Shown in pieces: positions 33,289 through 45,039 of a stretch of DNA of 64,000 nucleotides. Made by a program: the position numbers and the translations under genes. Positions within the stretch are counted from its first letter, which is position 1. The number at the start of each line of letters is the position of its first letter. The stretch is from positions 17,929,078 to 17,993,077 of the forward strand of contig CM057154.1 in NCBI GenBank assembly GCA_029962745.1. The letters are read 5' to 3'. A model generated the notes under the pieces. The model had not been told where the DNA came from and made no database searches. It saw nothing but the letters and a program-made list of their open reading frames with translations. The stretch comes from Echinometra lucunter. Taxonomy: Eukaryota > Echinodermata > Echinoidea > Camarodonta > Echinometridae.

Positions 33289-33832
33289 TGGCATGGGAAA
33301 TCCATCAGTCCAAGGAATCTCTACCCTAAGGACCCACAATCAACAATAATTAGACAGGCACTGACCATTAGAGCACAGCTTCTCACATCTACCTACCTAC
33401 CTCACCCGAACTCATCTCACCAAGCAATCGATACTAAGTGCCCTCACTAAAACCATGATGAGGATATACCATTGTACATGTTGTGGCTGGTTGTCCCGTA
33501 ACTGCCCATTTGTGCAAGGACCTTATAGATAGAGTCAGCAGACTTTTGCGTGATGCCCTCAAATCCTTACCAAATACGCCCCTGCTCAACACCCAGGACC
33601 CCTTCCAAATGACTTGCGCCATTCTCTTGCCATACAATCCATTCCTTCCATACATTGTTCATGACTCAATTTTAAAGATGACACTTCATTATTGATATCA
33701 ACTACATGCCCTTTGGCATCACCTGTACTCAACATCCTCCAATGAAGGACTACATATTCACTACAGCAGTCTTTATCTACCACAACCGACTGCAATGAAA
33801 TCGCTGATCTCCGAAAGATGGAGGGACAAAAC

Positions 33833-33863
<31 letters not shown>

Positions 33864-35718
33864 CCTACATTGGTGCAAGGTATCTAAAATAACCTTGAAT
33901 TTGTGTAAGTGTATCCGGTATACATACAAGTGCATTGTACATGAAACAATGGCAGTATGCAAGGGATTAGAAATGAAGATTTCTTACCAATTTACTTGTT
34001 TTAATTGATTTATGATCCAGGCCTAGTCCTACAGGTTCCAGTACTGTTGAATTAATATAAAGTATTAGTAAGTTTTAAAGTGTATCATGAGATTATTATG
34101 TTGTAAGTTATGAAGCCAACAAATATAATAGAAGAATAGGGTAATTGTTTAAAAAATCAAATTATCATAACATCTTCTTTGTGGGAGTTCAGTTCGACAT
34201 GCAGGCTGATACAATGAATTCAGATGTAAACATGACTATTAATATGTTTAAGTCTGCAATGCTATGAATACAGAAAGGTTATTTTCTTGCATATCTTTGT
34301 AGTTTACATGCTAACTATCAGTCAGACTGCGAGTATCCTCAATGCCTCTCCATGTATCTGAAGGCATACTAGTCTAGCGCCCCCTATTGGAAGTGTTTAG
34401 TGTTTCATTCCATTTGACAGTCTTTGCAAAAAGCCTGGAGCAATGTCCCAAAGTGGATTATGAACTGAAATTTCTTTTTCTGCCAAAATACTCAACTTGA
34501 AATGTTCATGCTAATTTGTATGTGGTTCATTCCTCAGGCATACTTTTTCTTCAGGTACAAAAAGGGGAAAAAAATGGGATATTGTGTTTTTGGTGCTCAG
34601 ATTTTCAAACTATCAACAAAAATCAAGAACTTGGAATCATGCTTATTTGAAAACCGCAATTTTGTTGCCTAGAGAAGAAATATGAAATGAACATATCGCT
34701 GTTTGCTCTATTAAGCATCATATGAGATTGAATACTATTTCCAGCATTGGAACACAACTTTTTCACATGACATGTCTTTACATGTGCATGCAGTAGTATT
34801 AAAAAGAACCAAACTTTCAGTTATATTTCACACTTCACAGCTCTAAAAGAATATCCACAAAATATAACTTGACAAGATACAGAGAGGGAATAGCTTTACA
34901 TTAAAAAGGGCATGGAACATTTACAATATGTGATGTGTATGTGGAGATACGAAGCTGATGAGGACCGGCAGTCTTGATCATCTTTATGCTATCAATTCAT
35001 CTTCATTTCTCCAATTATTTGCCAATTATCGCACAGTGGAAATATCATGAAAAATATATAACTAAGGAAAATCTAGAGGATGTAGAGAAAATGTATATGA
35101 TTATATAATCATATAATCAAATCTGCAGTTGCAAACAATAGGCACTTTGGGAATGAACAGATAATTGTTAGGAATTGGTCATTCCAGCAGTTCTTGTAGG
35201 GAGAGTCCCAAACTAGGCCAATCACATTGGTTCACTGAAGCATAGATGATCATAAGCATCAATTATGTACATTTCCAAAACAAGAGAACAAAGCATTTGT
35301 AACTGATAAAACATGAGAATTTGTGAAAATAAGCAAACTCATAGAGTGGGATTTGGATGCATGATTCTATGGCATAATAGTACCCTACATGTATACTGTA
35401 ATGATATCATGATGTCATATTGTGTGATATTAGAAGGATATATGGAAATAAAGTTGGGCCCAACATTTACATAGACCTTGCAGAAAAAAAAACAGTTTCC
35501 CTCATATTTTCACGACTTCTTTCATTCCTGCCAACTTTTCTCCTCAGGAAAATCACCTCAAGTTTGCAAGACATGATGCATAATACTTACAATTGAAAAA
35601 GGTGTGAAAACATAAGGAAAACGGCTTTTCTATCGTTTACTGCATGTACATGTAAACATTTGGGGGCCTGGCTGTATGTGAAATTTTCATGTACCTTTGA
35701 TGTTTATTTCCCTTGCAG
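33289..35718. other. No further gene recognised; GA microsatellite at 33833-33862
   Basis: Likely 5' intron or intergenic DNA upstream of the first located pyrophosphatase exon. It was searched for an exon ending in a codon split after its second base; none was convincing. Confidence 0.4.
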
Positions 35719-35797
35719 GAGAGCCATGGTGCACAAGTTTGCAGATGAGAGGGATTGGGATCAGTACCACACACCGAGAAACCTACTATTAGCTATG
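35719..35797 (+). CDS. DCTPP1: dCTP pyrophosphatase-like gene, first located exon
   Basis: The exon follows a TTTCCCTTGCAG acceptor and ends at a GTGAGC donor. It encodes RAMVHKFADERDW then DQYHTPRNLLLAM, which aligns with the start of the all-alpha MazG-type domain of DCTPP1 (the vertebrate protein has a RRLHAEFAAERDW-like stretch followed by PRNLLLALV). The enzyme hydrolyses dCTP and modified dCTPs to the monophosphate plus pyrophosphate, cleaning the nucleotide pool. The first base of the exon completes a codon begun in an upstream exon, so a 5' exon encoding the N-terminus (usually a short tail plus a TLEDIR-like motif) must exist. It was not found, unless translation starts at the internal ATG at 35726. 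The exon ends in phase 0. Confidence 0.88.
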
Positions 35798-36326
35798 GTG
35801 AGCTTGAAATAAGTAAATAAATAATAATAAAAAATATCATTGTCATATATAATGTGCACTTCCCAGCATTCTCGATAAAGAGATACTGCAAAAGTGTCAG
35901 GAGACACTGTAGTCTGTACTACTGTCGATTAAAATGGACAACTGAAATAGATATAAATGGAAGTTGTGTAAACACTTTCAAAACAACAACAACAAAATTC
36001 ATGTGGTAAATTGTGTGGAGCATATTGATGATTGATGGTCGAGGACTGGAGACAGTAATGGGATGTGGAGCAAGGCGAGAAAATGTTCAATATTTCAGGG
36101 AACGCACAAACGAGGGAGCGAAGTGACTGAGCAGGAGCTTTTGAATTTTTAGAATTGAAATTGAACAATCTGGTGCATACTTTGGGTGAAATTTTTGGAA
36201 ATTTTCAGAGAGAGATTGAATAAGGGTCGATGAGAAGGGTAACAGAATTTGAGGAATGGGAGTTAAAGAAAAACAAGAGATCTGAAACAAGGGATGCATG
36301 CAGAGAAAAGATTTAGATCTGATAAC
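35798..36326. other. Intron of the pyrophosphatase gene, proximal part
   Basis: Non-coding. Near 36130-36200 a segment resembles the repeats at 23570 and 23850 (GAAATTGAAC, GGTGCATAC), on the same strand. Confidence 0.5.
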
Positions 36327-36742
36327 TTAACCCATTCATGACAGGAATTATTTAAAGCCTAATTTGATCAGCTTTTATTCTTCAAATTGGCAACATCAAC
36401 ATTTCTATTTTATTGCTACATTTTTCTTATAAAACGTCATGTATCTGAAATGAATATAAATTGACAGAAATTATGATGAGAAGTCAAAAAGCTGCCAATT
36501 TGCAGGGAAAGACAGTGATTTTAGACTTTCTATCACATTGCCAATTTAAGGATTTTAATGCTTATTTTCCTTTAAAAAAATTTCAGCATCAAACAACAAA
36601 TATTGACGCAACCAAAATGGGCACAGTTTGTGTAGAATTTTTTGCTCTTTCTGCTCATGTATTTGGTATAATTTTTAGGGCTCTGCATCAAAAGTTATTA
36701 GGTCAAACCACAAAATGTGGACCTCTGTCACGAATGGGTTAA
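36327..36742 (+). mobile_element. TTAA-flanked MITE, CCCATTCATGACAG family (copy 1)
   Basis: TTAA-CCCATTCATGACAG at the left and CTGTCACGAATGGG-TTAA at the right. Copies at 42627, 54765 and (minus, diverged) 56990 share the whole 416-base sequence. TTAA target sites plus CCC ends are the piggyBac signature. The 93-codon frame at 36461-36742 is inside the element; it is not conserved among copies and is not considered a gene. Confidence 0.9.
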
Positions 36743-36980
36743 TAATGCTAATGAGATTGATATGAACATTACTTTCTCTCCCCTTCTCCCCACTTTATAC
36801 ACTCAGTCTCCAAGGGGAATAAGTCATTTCAATTTTGACATCTCAATATCAGTCATCCTGGATCATAAAATGTTATTGTTTTAGGGCTTCGCACTTTACA
36901 GGAGCTAGTTGAATTATGACTGACACTTGACAGATAACTCCAGGCCTCATGGAGTGAGGAACTCTATGGAATGTCTTTCA
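36743..36980. other. Intron, no feature
   Basis: Spacer between two mobile elements. Confidence 0.4.
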
Positions 36981-37410
36981 TATGGTGGCCCTGAAGTACA
37001 CTGGACAACAGGTCATGTGTGATGTGAATTTCGCGGCCAACTTTGCGTCCTAGTCGCTAAATTCGTGGATGGTGACGCAAACTTTGCGTCCCAGTCGCCA
37101 ATTTCGCATCCCGAGTCATGAATTTCGCGTCTCGGGTCATGAATTTCGCATCCCAGGTCATGAATGTTGCGTCAGGGGTCATGAATCTCACATCTCAGGT
37201 CATGAATTTTGCTCCCAGGTCATGAATTTTGCATCAGGGGTCATGAATTTCGCGTGCCGAGTCATGAATTTCGCATCCCGGGTCATGAATTTCGCGACTT
37301 GGATGCAAAGTTTGCACCATGGGTCATGAATTTCGTGACTGGAACACACGATGGCTGTGAAATTCTTGTCGTACATGCCCTGTTGTCGAGCATACTTCAG
37401 GGCCACCATA
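36981..37410. mobile_element. MITE with TATGGTGGCCC ends and CATGAATTTCGC array (copy 2)
   Basis: Uninterrupted version of 17243-17707. Ends TATGGTGGCCCTGAAGTAC and its inverse; inside, about ten tandem units of roughly 22-24 bases of the form GGGTCATGAATTTCGCATCC. Frames across it repeat the peptide HEFRIPG in various forms, an artefact of the array. Confidence 0.88.
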
Positions 37411-37465
37411 CTTTCAGCATGATATTAGATATATCTAGTTTGCAGGCCCAAAGTCACAAACCCTG

Positions 37466-37612
37466 GGCCCTGTTTCATGAAATTTTTTATCAATAACAAG
37501 TTGCAATAACTGTTATAAGCTACTGAAATCCTTGCATCTGATTGGCTGAGAGCAAATTCTTCATAGAAATGTGGCAGTTGTTACTGATAACAAGTTTTAT
37601 GAAATAGGACCC
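37466..37612. mobile_element. Short palindrome, GTTTCATGAAA type with central TCTGATTGGCTGA
   Basis: GGCCCTGTTTCATGAAA and, inverted, AAGTTTTATGAAATAGGACC. Inner arms TATCAATAACAAGTTGCAAT against GTTGTTACTGATAACAAG. Centre ATCCTTGCATCTGATTGGCT. Nearly identical to 40488-40634. Confidence 0.85.
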
Positions 37613-37973
37613 TGGCCCGGGGGAATATGTCTCATTGAGACCTGTATATCATCCGCATAAATCACTTTCTGAAAAGCACCCTAAACGGGGATTAAAATAG
37701 GACGGAAATAATGTATTACATCTCAGATTTTTATGCAGTACCCTTAACGGGGATTTATGCAAGGATTGCATCATTATCTCCTAATAAAGAAACAGTTTTC
37801 CACGATTCTCCTGATTTTGATACCCTTTTTTCTGATTTTACTCGTTTTTGATACCCTTAACTGGATCCCCAGGTTCCCCGTCCAGTGCTGAAAAACGACC
37901 CCTTTTCTACGTTTTTGTTTACGCGGATGATGTACAGGCTTCAGTGAGACATATCCCCCCGGGGACCCTGGTC
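37613..37973. mobile_element. Palindromic element with CCGGGGGGATATGTCTCA ends
   Basis: The left CCCGGGGGAATATGTCTCAT and inverted right CCCGGGGGGATATGTCTCAC continue into a shared CTGTAYATCATCCGC block. In the interior ACGGGGATT words occur twice (37685, 37756) and an inverted counterpart lies near 37865. It abuts the preceding palindrome with no spacer, suggesting target preference or nesting. Confidence 0.75.
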
Positions 37974-40487
37974 TACAATGTATCAAAGCACATGATCAAG
38001 GTATGAGTAGGAGACTAAAAGAGCTCAATGGGGATCAAGTACTATAGCCACTCCAAACCATGACAAAATCAACACTACCGGTAGGCACATTGGCTTGGCT
38101 TTCTCAAGACCCAGTGTGTTCTAATAAAGTGTCAATTTGGGTCTGTACCTGCAGACTACAATATGTCCAGCTTCAAAGATCAATGATTATACATGTATAT
38201 CCATGGTTTCATCTTGATTACAAGTTTGTAGGCAAGGGATATTGCAGACCATTTTTAAGTCAAGAGGGGGAAGGGAAGCTGTGAGTTGAATGTGGTGTGT
38301 TGGCCAAAATTTGCAATAAGTTTACCCCTCCCCTTCTTCTCCTCCTCCTCCTCCTCCTCGCCCTCCCCCCCCCCCCCCCTCCCCAAATCCAAATACTGAT
38401 ATCCCACTTGCTGTCAAGGATTTAAAAAAAGAACAGTCATCAGATTTTTTTTTAATTTGACCACAGAGGTTCTAAAGATTTTTTGATGGGGTGTCAGGGG
38501 TGTCATATCCCTTCCACATACCCCTTTCCCACTAATACCACTTTTGATCTGAGGCTTGTTAAATTCCATTTCCTAGCTGAAGGTCAGTGGTATGCTTATG
38601 TTGTTACTATTTGTTGACTCTAATTCCCACACATTTTGCCCTTAGTCTGGCTTTTGCTGTACTTTCTGAAAATATTTTTTAATGCAGAATTATAAAAAAA
38701 TATGTTTAAAGAAAAAAAAAACAGAAAAGAGTGAAACAGCATTGCCTGAACAATACAAACATGCATATTCCTGCATTAGGAGTGTGGTAAAGCTTGTTAT
38801 GAGTTCTGTGAAATGACTTGCAAATATATGTTAAAGGGTGTTATCTTGTAGATGGCAATGTTCAAATGTACTGAAGATAATGTCAGTATTGTAAAGTTGA
38901 TATATGATCTAATCTAATGTATAACTTGATGTTTCATAGTACTTAACCTTTCATACTCGTATCACAGTATGTAATGCAGAACTGTAGATTTTGGGAAGTA
39001 TGGAGAAGGATTATAGAATTTGATTAGTATTAGATAATTTACAGACATGGCAGACTGGCCAGGGGGGGGGGGGGTGGTTGGGGTAGTCTGCAGGCACAGA
39101 CCCTAACTGACAACTTTCCTAAATCACATTTGGGTCTTGAGAGAAGCCTAGGCCACATGCCTAGTGGCTGTGTCTGGAGCACAGGTACATGGTACTCATT
39201 GACCTGCTTTAGTATCTTACTTGGACCTTTATACCAGGGTTGTGCCTGCAAACTACATAGGTGTTTCCCCACAAGCCCACAGGCTACCCCATATTTCGGC
39301 TTGAGGGCCAGTGGATCCATGGTTTGAGGGCTGATTTTATAGGTTAGAGGGCCAGTTATATCCTAATATCTCAACTCAATTGCACTCTTAGTGACTCAGT
39401 CTCTTAGAAATTTTTAATGACTGATGCAAATACACAAAATTAGAATTCAGACATAAACAAAATAACATTATTTAAAAAGGGTATATACTATATTTATAGG
39501 GTATACCAGCACAAATACAAATTAAGTGCACTACAAGTATTTTTCAAGGGTTGTTCATGTTTTCATAATTATGTATATTTTGTGTACTTCATGATATTTC
39601 AAACTGCACGTTCATGAAGGCCTACAATCTTCTTTTGAAGTTTTATCACTACACAGGATAACTGTCAAGTCTAAATATCCATGATTGATTGAATTGCCTT
39701 AATTTAATAAAAAGAAAAAAATATCAAAAAAAATACAGCAGAGGGCAAAAAAAATTGATTTATAGAGTAAATTTAAAGAATGCATGCAAATTTATACAAA
39801 TTCCAACTAAAATTTAGCAAATACCAATTACAGAGTATCAAATTAAAAAAAAAAAAAAAGAACGATTCAGTGTCATCAGAAGAAAACAAAGGGGGTGAAA
39901 AGATAGAGGAGAGAGAAGGGAGTGGATACAAAAGATGGAAAAAAGGGAAAAAGAATGAAGAGAAAGAGTAGAAATTCATGACTGCATACCAGTGAGACTT
40001 GAAACCATATTCTAAACCTTGAACTACTGAAAAAAAAACTGGGGAAAAACACTTACACTGAATTGATTCATAACTTCAGCCATACCTCATGACCTCCTTT
40101 GACCTAGGAAGGCAGGATGACCTGACCTTAGTTATAAACAAAACTACATTCTCATAAATTTGCGAGATGCCAGTGACATCATCTCAGAAGAATTTTAAGA
40201 AGGATGACTTGCTGTCATTCGGGAGTTATGTAGACCCTCCAGAGTGGTGCACTTTCAAACCATCTGCCACTATTTTTGGTTCATGCAGAGGGAAAAATAA
40301 TCAGATGTCACCTCCAGAAATAATGTGTCAGTGGTATGAATCCCAATAGTAGAGCAGTATGAAGTGAATGAACAATAATCATGAAGTCTAAGTTGTTCAT
40401 ATGAACTTGTTATAAACATTCATATTTATCTCTCTTCGATCTCTTGCTATGATGGAATTTTCCTGTTCCCTCAGGTTAACAGACCAA
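37974..40487. other. Intron, no gene recognised
   Basis: Contains a CTC/poly-C stretch near 38332-38383, a G14 tract near 39062 and a GA-rich tract near 39890-39970. Short frames show no protein family. Confidence 0.5.
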
Positions 40488-40634
40488 GGCCCTGTTTCAT
40501 AAAACTTTTTATCATTAACAAGTTGCAATAACTGTTGTAAGCTACTGAAATCCTTGCATCTGATTGGCTGAGAGCAGATTTGTCATAGAAATGAGGCAGT
40601 TGTTACTGATAACAAGTTTTATGAAATGAGGTCC
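40488..40634. mobile_element. Short palindrome, GTTTCATAAAACTT type (sister of 37466)
   Basis: GGCCCTGTTTCATAAAACTT and inverted AAGTTTTATGAAATGAGGTCC, same inner arms and the same central ATCCTTGCATCTGATTGGCT as 37466-37612. Confidence 0.87.
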
Positions 40635-40849
40635 AGGAGATTGATCTCATAATGAATGGAAATGTTCCAATATCTCAATAATACCAATATAACCCAAATC
40701 AAACAAATCATAGCATTGTCTGTTTTTGATACTGAATAATTCAAGGTGCCATTATTCAACTGTTTCAAAGGTTCTAGAATTGAATGGTTAAATGGTTAAA
40801 TGGTGGGTTATTTTACCTGACTGCTATGAACAAAGCATGTGTATGCTTG

Positions 40850-40995
40850 TTAGTAAGCAACCAGGGGACCAATGGCTTTAAGTCCCCTCCGAAGGACTTG
40901 GGAAGGGTATTAGCGCATCCACTTGGTTTGGAACCCAGGTACTCTCAGTTACGAGACCACTGCTCTACCACTGAGTCACAGTACCTCCTCAAATT
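40850..40995 (-). repeat. SINE-like copy with tRNA-Thr(CGT)-like head
   Basis: On the minus strand: box A-like TGACTCAGTGG (40978-40968), a loop CTCGTAA whose middle triplet reads as anticodon CGT, then box B-like GGGTTCCAAACC (40936-40925). The anticodon stem does not pair well, so this is not a functional tRNA gene. Downstream on the same strand a GGGGACTTAAAGCC and TTGGTCCCC block follows. That is a typical non-tRNA SINE body. Confidence 0.65.
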
Positions 40996-41148
40996 GTACA
41001 TACTCTTGTAATTCAGAACAAATTTAGAATTTGGAAAAAATAAGTTATCTGGGAAGAAGATCAAACAACTTATAGGAAAATCGAATAATATGGGTTAACA
41101 AGCTGTCATGTATAACCTGGATATCGATATTTAAATATTTGTTAGCAT

Positions 41149-41455
41149 TACTCTCTTAAAACAATAGAGTGAACGCATTCACTCTGTTATGGGTGAATTT
41201 CAGAAGAGGGTGAATTTAGAGTGAATTAAGAGTGACTTAAGAGTAAAAATTTTGATATTCACTCTTTATTCACTCTTTTAGGGGTGACAACAGTGATCAC
41301 TCAAAATTCTTGAGTGATCTCTGAGGTCACCCCTCAAATAGTGAATATCACAATTTTCACACTCTTATAATGCACTCTAAATGCACTCTCTTCTAAAATT
41401 CACCCCTAATAGAGTGAGCCTGTTCACCCTTTCTTTTTTTTTTTTTAAGAGAGTA
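41149..41455. mobile_element. MITE with TACTCTCT ends and GAGTGAAT words (copy 2)
   Basis: TACTCTCTTAAAA and its inverse at the right end; shares GAGTGAACGC, GGGTGAATTTCAGAAGAG, GAGGTCA and ATATCACAATTTT blocks with 18477-18753. The interior is rearranged and longer than copy 1. Confidence 0.85.
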
Positions 41456-41858
41456 AGTTTCGTCCTAGGGTAGACATTCCCTTTAAAATGGAACTGTAAA
41501 CAGAAGTGGAACTGATGACATTGACCCTGGAATTGTCTCCTTGCTTTGCCCTTTGACCTGTGACCCTGATTGAACCATAAGCCCCATTCTGTTGGACTTC
41601 TGAAGAACCCTCTACAATAATGTGCAGCCATGCAGCTGATCTACTCAATCTTTTTTTTTTTAGAGATTGAAAAATGAGGAAGGTGCCAACTTGCCAAGAA
41701 GCATAAAGTGATATAAAAATAACCTGGAATAGTTGTGGTGCATGTACATGCCGTTGGAGAGGGTCAAATAGTGACCTACTTTTTTGGTCCCTATTTTTCG
41801 ACAGCTGAACCTACAGACAGTTTTGGATGGAAGACAGATGATAAAAGAAGAATCTAGT

Positions 41859-42075
41859 GGTTCCATGACATTTGCTCCGGCGACATTTGCTTCCATGGAA
41901 AATCTGCACATTGAGCCCAACATAAAACCTATCCCCAAACCTAACACTAACCCTAATCCTTATCCTCACATTATTCTGAACCAAAACCCCTATTGTAATC
42001 CTAACCCTTACCCTATGTCTTCGGAGAAATGAAGGCAGGAGCAATTGTCGCAGGAGCAAATGTCTGTCACCGAAT
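41859..42075 (+). repeat. Dispersed repeat with CCTAA-rich tract (copy 2)
   Basis: Partner of 17022-17240: GGTTCCATGACATTTGCTCC, GGAAAATCTGCACAT, CCCCAAACCTAACACTAACC, CTTATCCTCACATTATTC and CCCTATGTCTTCGGAG. The CCTAA units here are degenerate. Confidence 0.75.
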
Positions 42076-42626
42076 CTAGTATCCCTTGTCCTGTTTATGG
42101 TGCACTATGGAGAGAATATTTGCCGCAAGTCCAAGGTATCTGGTCGGTTGATGTCCTGTGTGGTACCAATATCCTCACCGGTTTCCTGTAGTGATGTACG
42201 CGCATAGGCTTATGTACAGGGGCCGTGCCATTTTGCAAAACCAGCGATGATATTATGAAGTTATATTCTTAAGTTGACATCAAAGGTATCATTTCATTTC
42301 ATATTTCATATGATCCAAGCTCTAGTAGGGGTTATAAATTAAATCAAATCATCAGATACTATATGCTAGTATCTTTGATATGGTCGGTATAGGGACTAAA
42401 TATGGCTTGGACCTTCCATCTATTCAGGCTTTAACGTAGGGCTGCCATGACCTGTAAGAGTCATACAAGTGTTATATGTTATATGCTAAGACTCAATAAT
42501 AATTGTCTAACATGTAAAGAACAAGTCATATCAGTTTATGTATATAGGCCTTAAAAAGCTATGATTATGTTAGGAATCCTTACTTGCATCCTTCACATAT
42601 AGGCTTTCTTTAGAAGATTGTTTTCT
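42076..42626. other. Intron, no feature
   Basis: AT-rich, no repeat boundary recognised. Confidence 0.45.
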
Positions 42627-43041
42627 TTAACCCATTCGTGACAGGAATTATTTAAAGCCTAATTTGATCAGCTTTTATTCTTCAAATTGGCAACACCAAC
42701 ATTTTTATTTTATTGCTACATTTTTCTTATAAAACCTCATATATCTGAAATGAATATAAATTGACAGAAATTATGATAAGTCAAAAAAGTTGCCAATTTG
42801 CAGGGGAAAACAGTGATTTTAAACTTTCTATCACATTGCCAATTTAAGGATTTTAATGCTTATTTTCCTTTAAAAAAATGTCAGCATCAAACAACGAATA
42901 TTGACGCAACCAAAATGGGCACAGTTTGTGTAGGATTTTTTTGCTCTTTCTGCTCATGTATTTGGTATGATTTTTAGGGCTTTGCATCAAAAGATATTAG
43001 GCCAAACCACAAAATGTGGACCTCTGTCACGAATGGGTTAA
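42627..43041 (+). mobile_element. TTAA-flanked MITE, CCCATTCGTGACAG family (copy 2)
   Basis: Same structure as 36327-36742 with perfect TTAA on both sides and perfect 14-base inverted ends. Confidence 0.9.
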
Positions 43042-43783
43042 CCTCTTCCCTTGAACTACAAATGATATTGTTTATGATCTTACTAGCCAAAGCCTCTCAA
43101 ATAGAAGAAATTGGGTCAGAAATTTGACTCTGTACTCTTGAAGAATGTGTTTGTACCAAATTTGCCCTAGTATACAGGGTTATTTTTTCATTGAAAATCT
43201 CTTTGACATTTCTTTTATTCATTTACTTCTTGCCATGAGTGTTTTCAAATCAGGATTTTTGCATACCTGTCTGGTTCAAAGTTCCTTGTTACTGCTACCA
43301 CTACACTTTATAGTTGGTTCTTGTTTTTTCAGTTGTGATTAATTTTCTCAGGCTTTGGTTGACTAGTTTTCCTTTATATGCTATAACTATGCAGTATATC
43401 GGGGAGCAGTGCATGCTGCACTGTATTCTGTAGTGTTCGCCTGATTTGCCTTTGAATTAGTACTAACAATGGTAGTTGTGTTGAATGGAACTTTAATACC
43501 CCTTCATCATCAATAGTTAACAGAGGGTAATGAAGGGAGTGGTTTAATGAGAGCACTTTTCTTCCTTGTAGATGAATAAGCTTTGATAAGCGGTGTTTGG
43601 TTGTTATTTTTCCGAGAATTCTTGCTGAAATGAGTTTTTAACATAAATGGTTCTCTGTAGTCTGTACTGATGTGTTTTGTCAAAGAATGAGAGAACATGA
43701 TGATAGAAGAGGCGGAAGAGTATGTATATGACAGAGAGAAGGGGGGGGGGGAGAGGCAGACAGACAGAGAGGGGGTAGTGAAG
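43042..43783. other. Intron, no gene recognised
   Basis: AT-rich DNA passing into a G/GA-rich stretch from 43736. Confidence 0.45.
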
Positions 43784-44116
43784 GTAGTGAAAAATTGTAT
43801 AGGGAGAAAGGGGAGGAGGATAGGAGAAAGAACTCTACATGGGGAGAAGGATAGAAAGAGATTGGGGGGGGGGGTGGTAGTGAAAAATTGTGTAGGGAGA
43901 AAGGGGAGGAGGAGAGGAGGAAGAAGGCTATATGGGGAGAAGGATAGAAAGAGAGATGGGGGGTAGTGAAAAATTGTGTAGGGAGAAAGGGGAGGAGAGG
44001 AGGAAGAAGACTACATGGGGAGAAGGATAGAAAGAGATGGGGGGGGGGGAGTAGTGAAAAATTGTGTAGGGAGAAAGGGGAGGAGAGGAGGAAGAAGACT
44101 ATGGAGAGAAGAATAA

Positions 44117-44148
<32 letters not shown>

Positions 44149-44220
44149 AGAGGAGGTAGTGAAAAATTGTGTAGGAAGAAAGGGGAGTAGGAGAGGAAGA
44201 AGAAGGTTATATGGGGAGAT
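43784..44220 (+). repeat. Minisatellite, five units of about 85-105 bp
   Basis: Units begin with GTAGTGAAAAATTGT at about 43784, 43878, 43963, 44051 and 44156, followed by GTAGGGAGAAAGGGGAGGAG and GGGGAGAAGGATAGAAAGAG. Purine-rich on the plus strand. The long minus-strand frame of 239 codons is its translation (SLHNFSLPP-like repeats) and is not considered a gene. Confidence 0.92.
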
Positions 44221-44572
44221 GGATTGAGATGGAAAGAAAGAGAGAAAGAGAGAACGCATGGCAAATAAAGAGAGATGGGAAGAGGCAAAGTGAGGCTGAA
44301 AGAAGGAGGGGTACACAGAGATATGAGAGAGAGAGGATTTAAAACCCTTTCAATATAATAGTCCAGGCAGGGATAAGAGAGGAAAGGTAATGAGAGCACT
44401 TTTTTCCCTTGTAAATGACAAGCTTATTGGGAGCGACATTTATAGAATGCATATAATGTGTATAACAGAATTATTGGGTAAGTGAATCTTAGAATGAGAA
44501 TTTCAATGCCCTTCTACTGTGATATGCCTCTCAAAGAAGGAGAAAACAGTGGAGAAGATGAGAGATAGATAT

Positions 44573-44618
<46 letters not shown>

Positions 44619-44829
44619 GGCAGAAAGAGACAAATAGGATATAAAGAGAAGTAGAAGATAGAGGAATAGAGAGTGAGAGAGAGAGATAGAGAGAGAGATG
44701 GCAAGATAGGAAAAGAGTTGGTATAGGTGTTTGGTGACTATGAGGAGGAAGTCCTGCTAATAAAGAGAACATACCGGAGAGACAGGCCTTTTAAAACACA
44801 TATTAGTAGATATTTTGGATTGTGAAAGC
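44221..44829 (+). repeat. GA-rich tract with GA microsatellite at 44576-44610
   Basis: Continuation of purine-rich DNA; GA repeats also near 44672-44698. Confidence 0.85.
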
Positions 44830-44981
44830 TGGGCACCGTTTCATGAAAGTTGTCAGAACTGCAATTTCAGTTATATCCTTTGTTCTGATTGGCTGAGAAG
44901 CACTGGTCACTGCATGTTACTATGGTAACTGTCAGAGAATGACAACTTGTCAGTGCCGACGACTTTCATGAAACGGTCCCC
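44830..44981. mobile_element. Short palindrome, GTTTCATGAAAGT type
   Basis: GGGCACCGTTTCATGAAAGT and inverted ACTTTCATGAAACGGTCCCC; inner TGTCAGAACTG against AGAATGACAACTTGTCAGTG. Centre CCTTTGTTCTGATTGGCTGA, again the TCTGATTGGCTGA word of 37466 and 40488 although the stem is different. Confidence 0.8.
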
Positions 44982-45039
44982 AGTTGTTTCCCATTTTCAC
45001 ACTGTTTCATGAGCTTTGTGATGTTCTATTCCATTGAAG

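Noticed and set aside
36461..36742. Frames of 93 and 116 codons in two copies of a TTAA element
   Set aside because: Other copies of the same element are broken in this frame and there is no transposase motif.
43680..44399. 239-codon minus-strand frame rich in Ser, Leu and Pro
   Set aside because: It coincides with a purine-rich minisatellite of five units; the peptide simply repeats with it.
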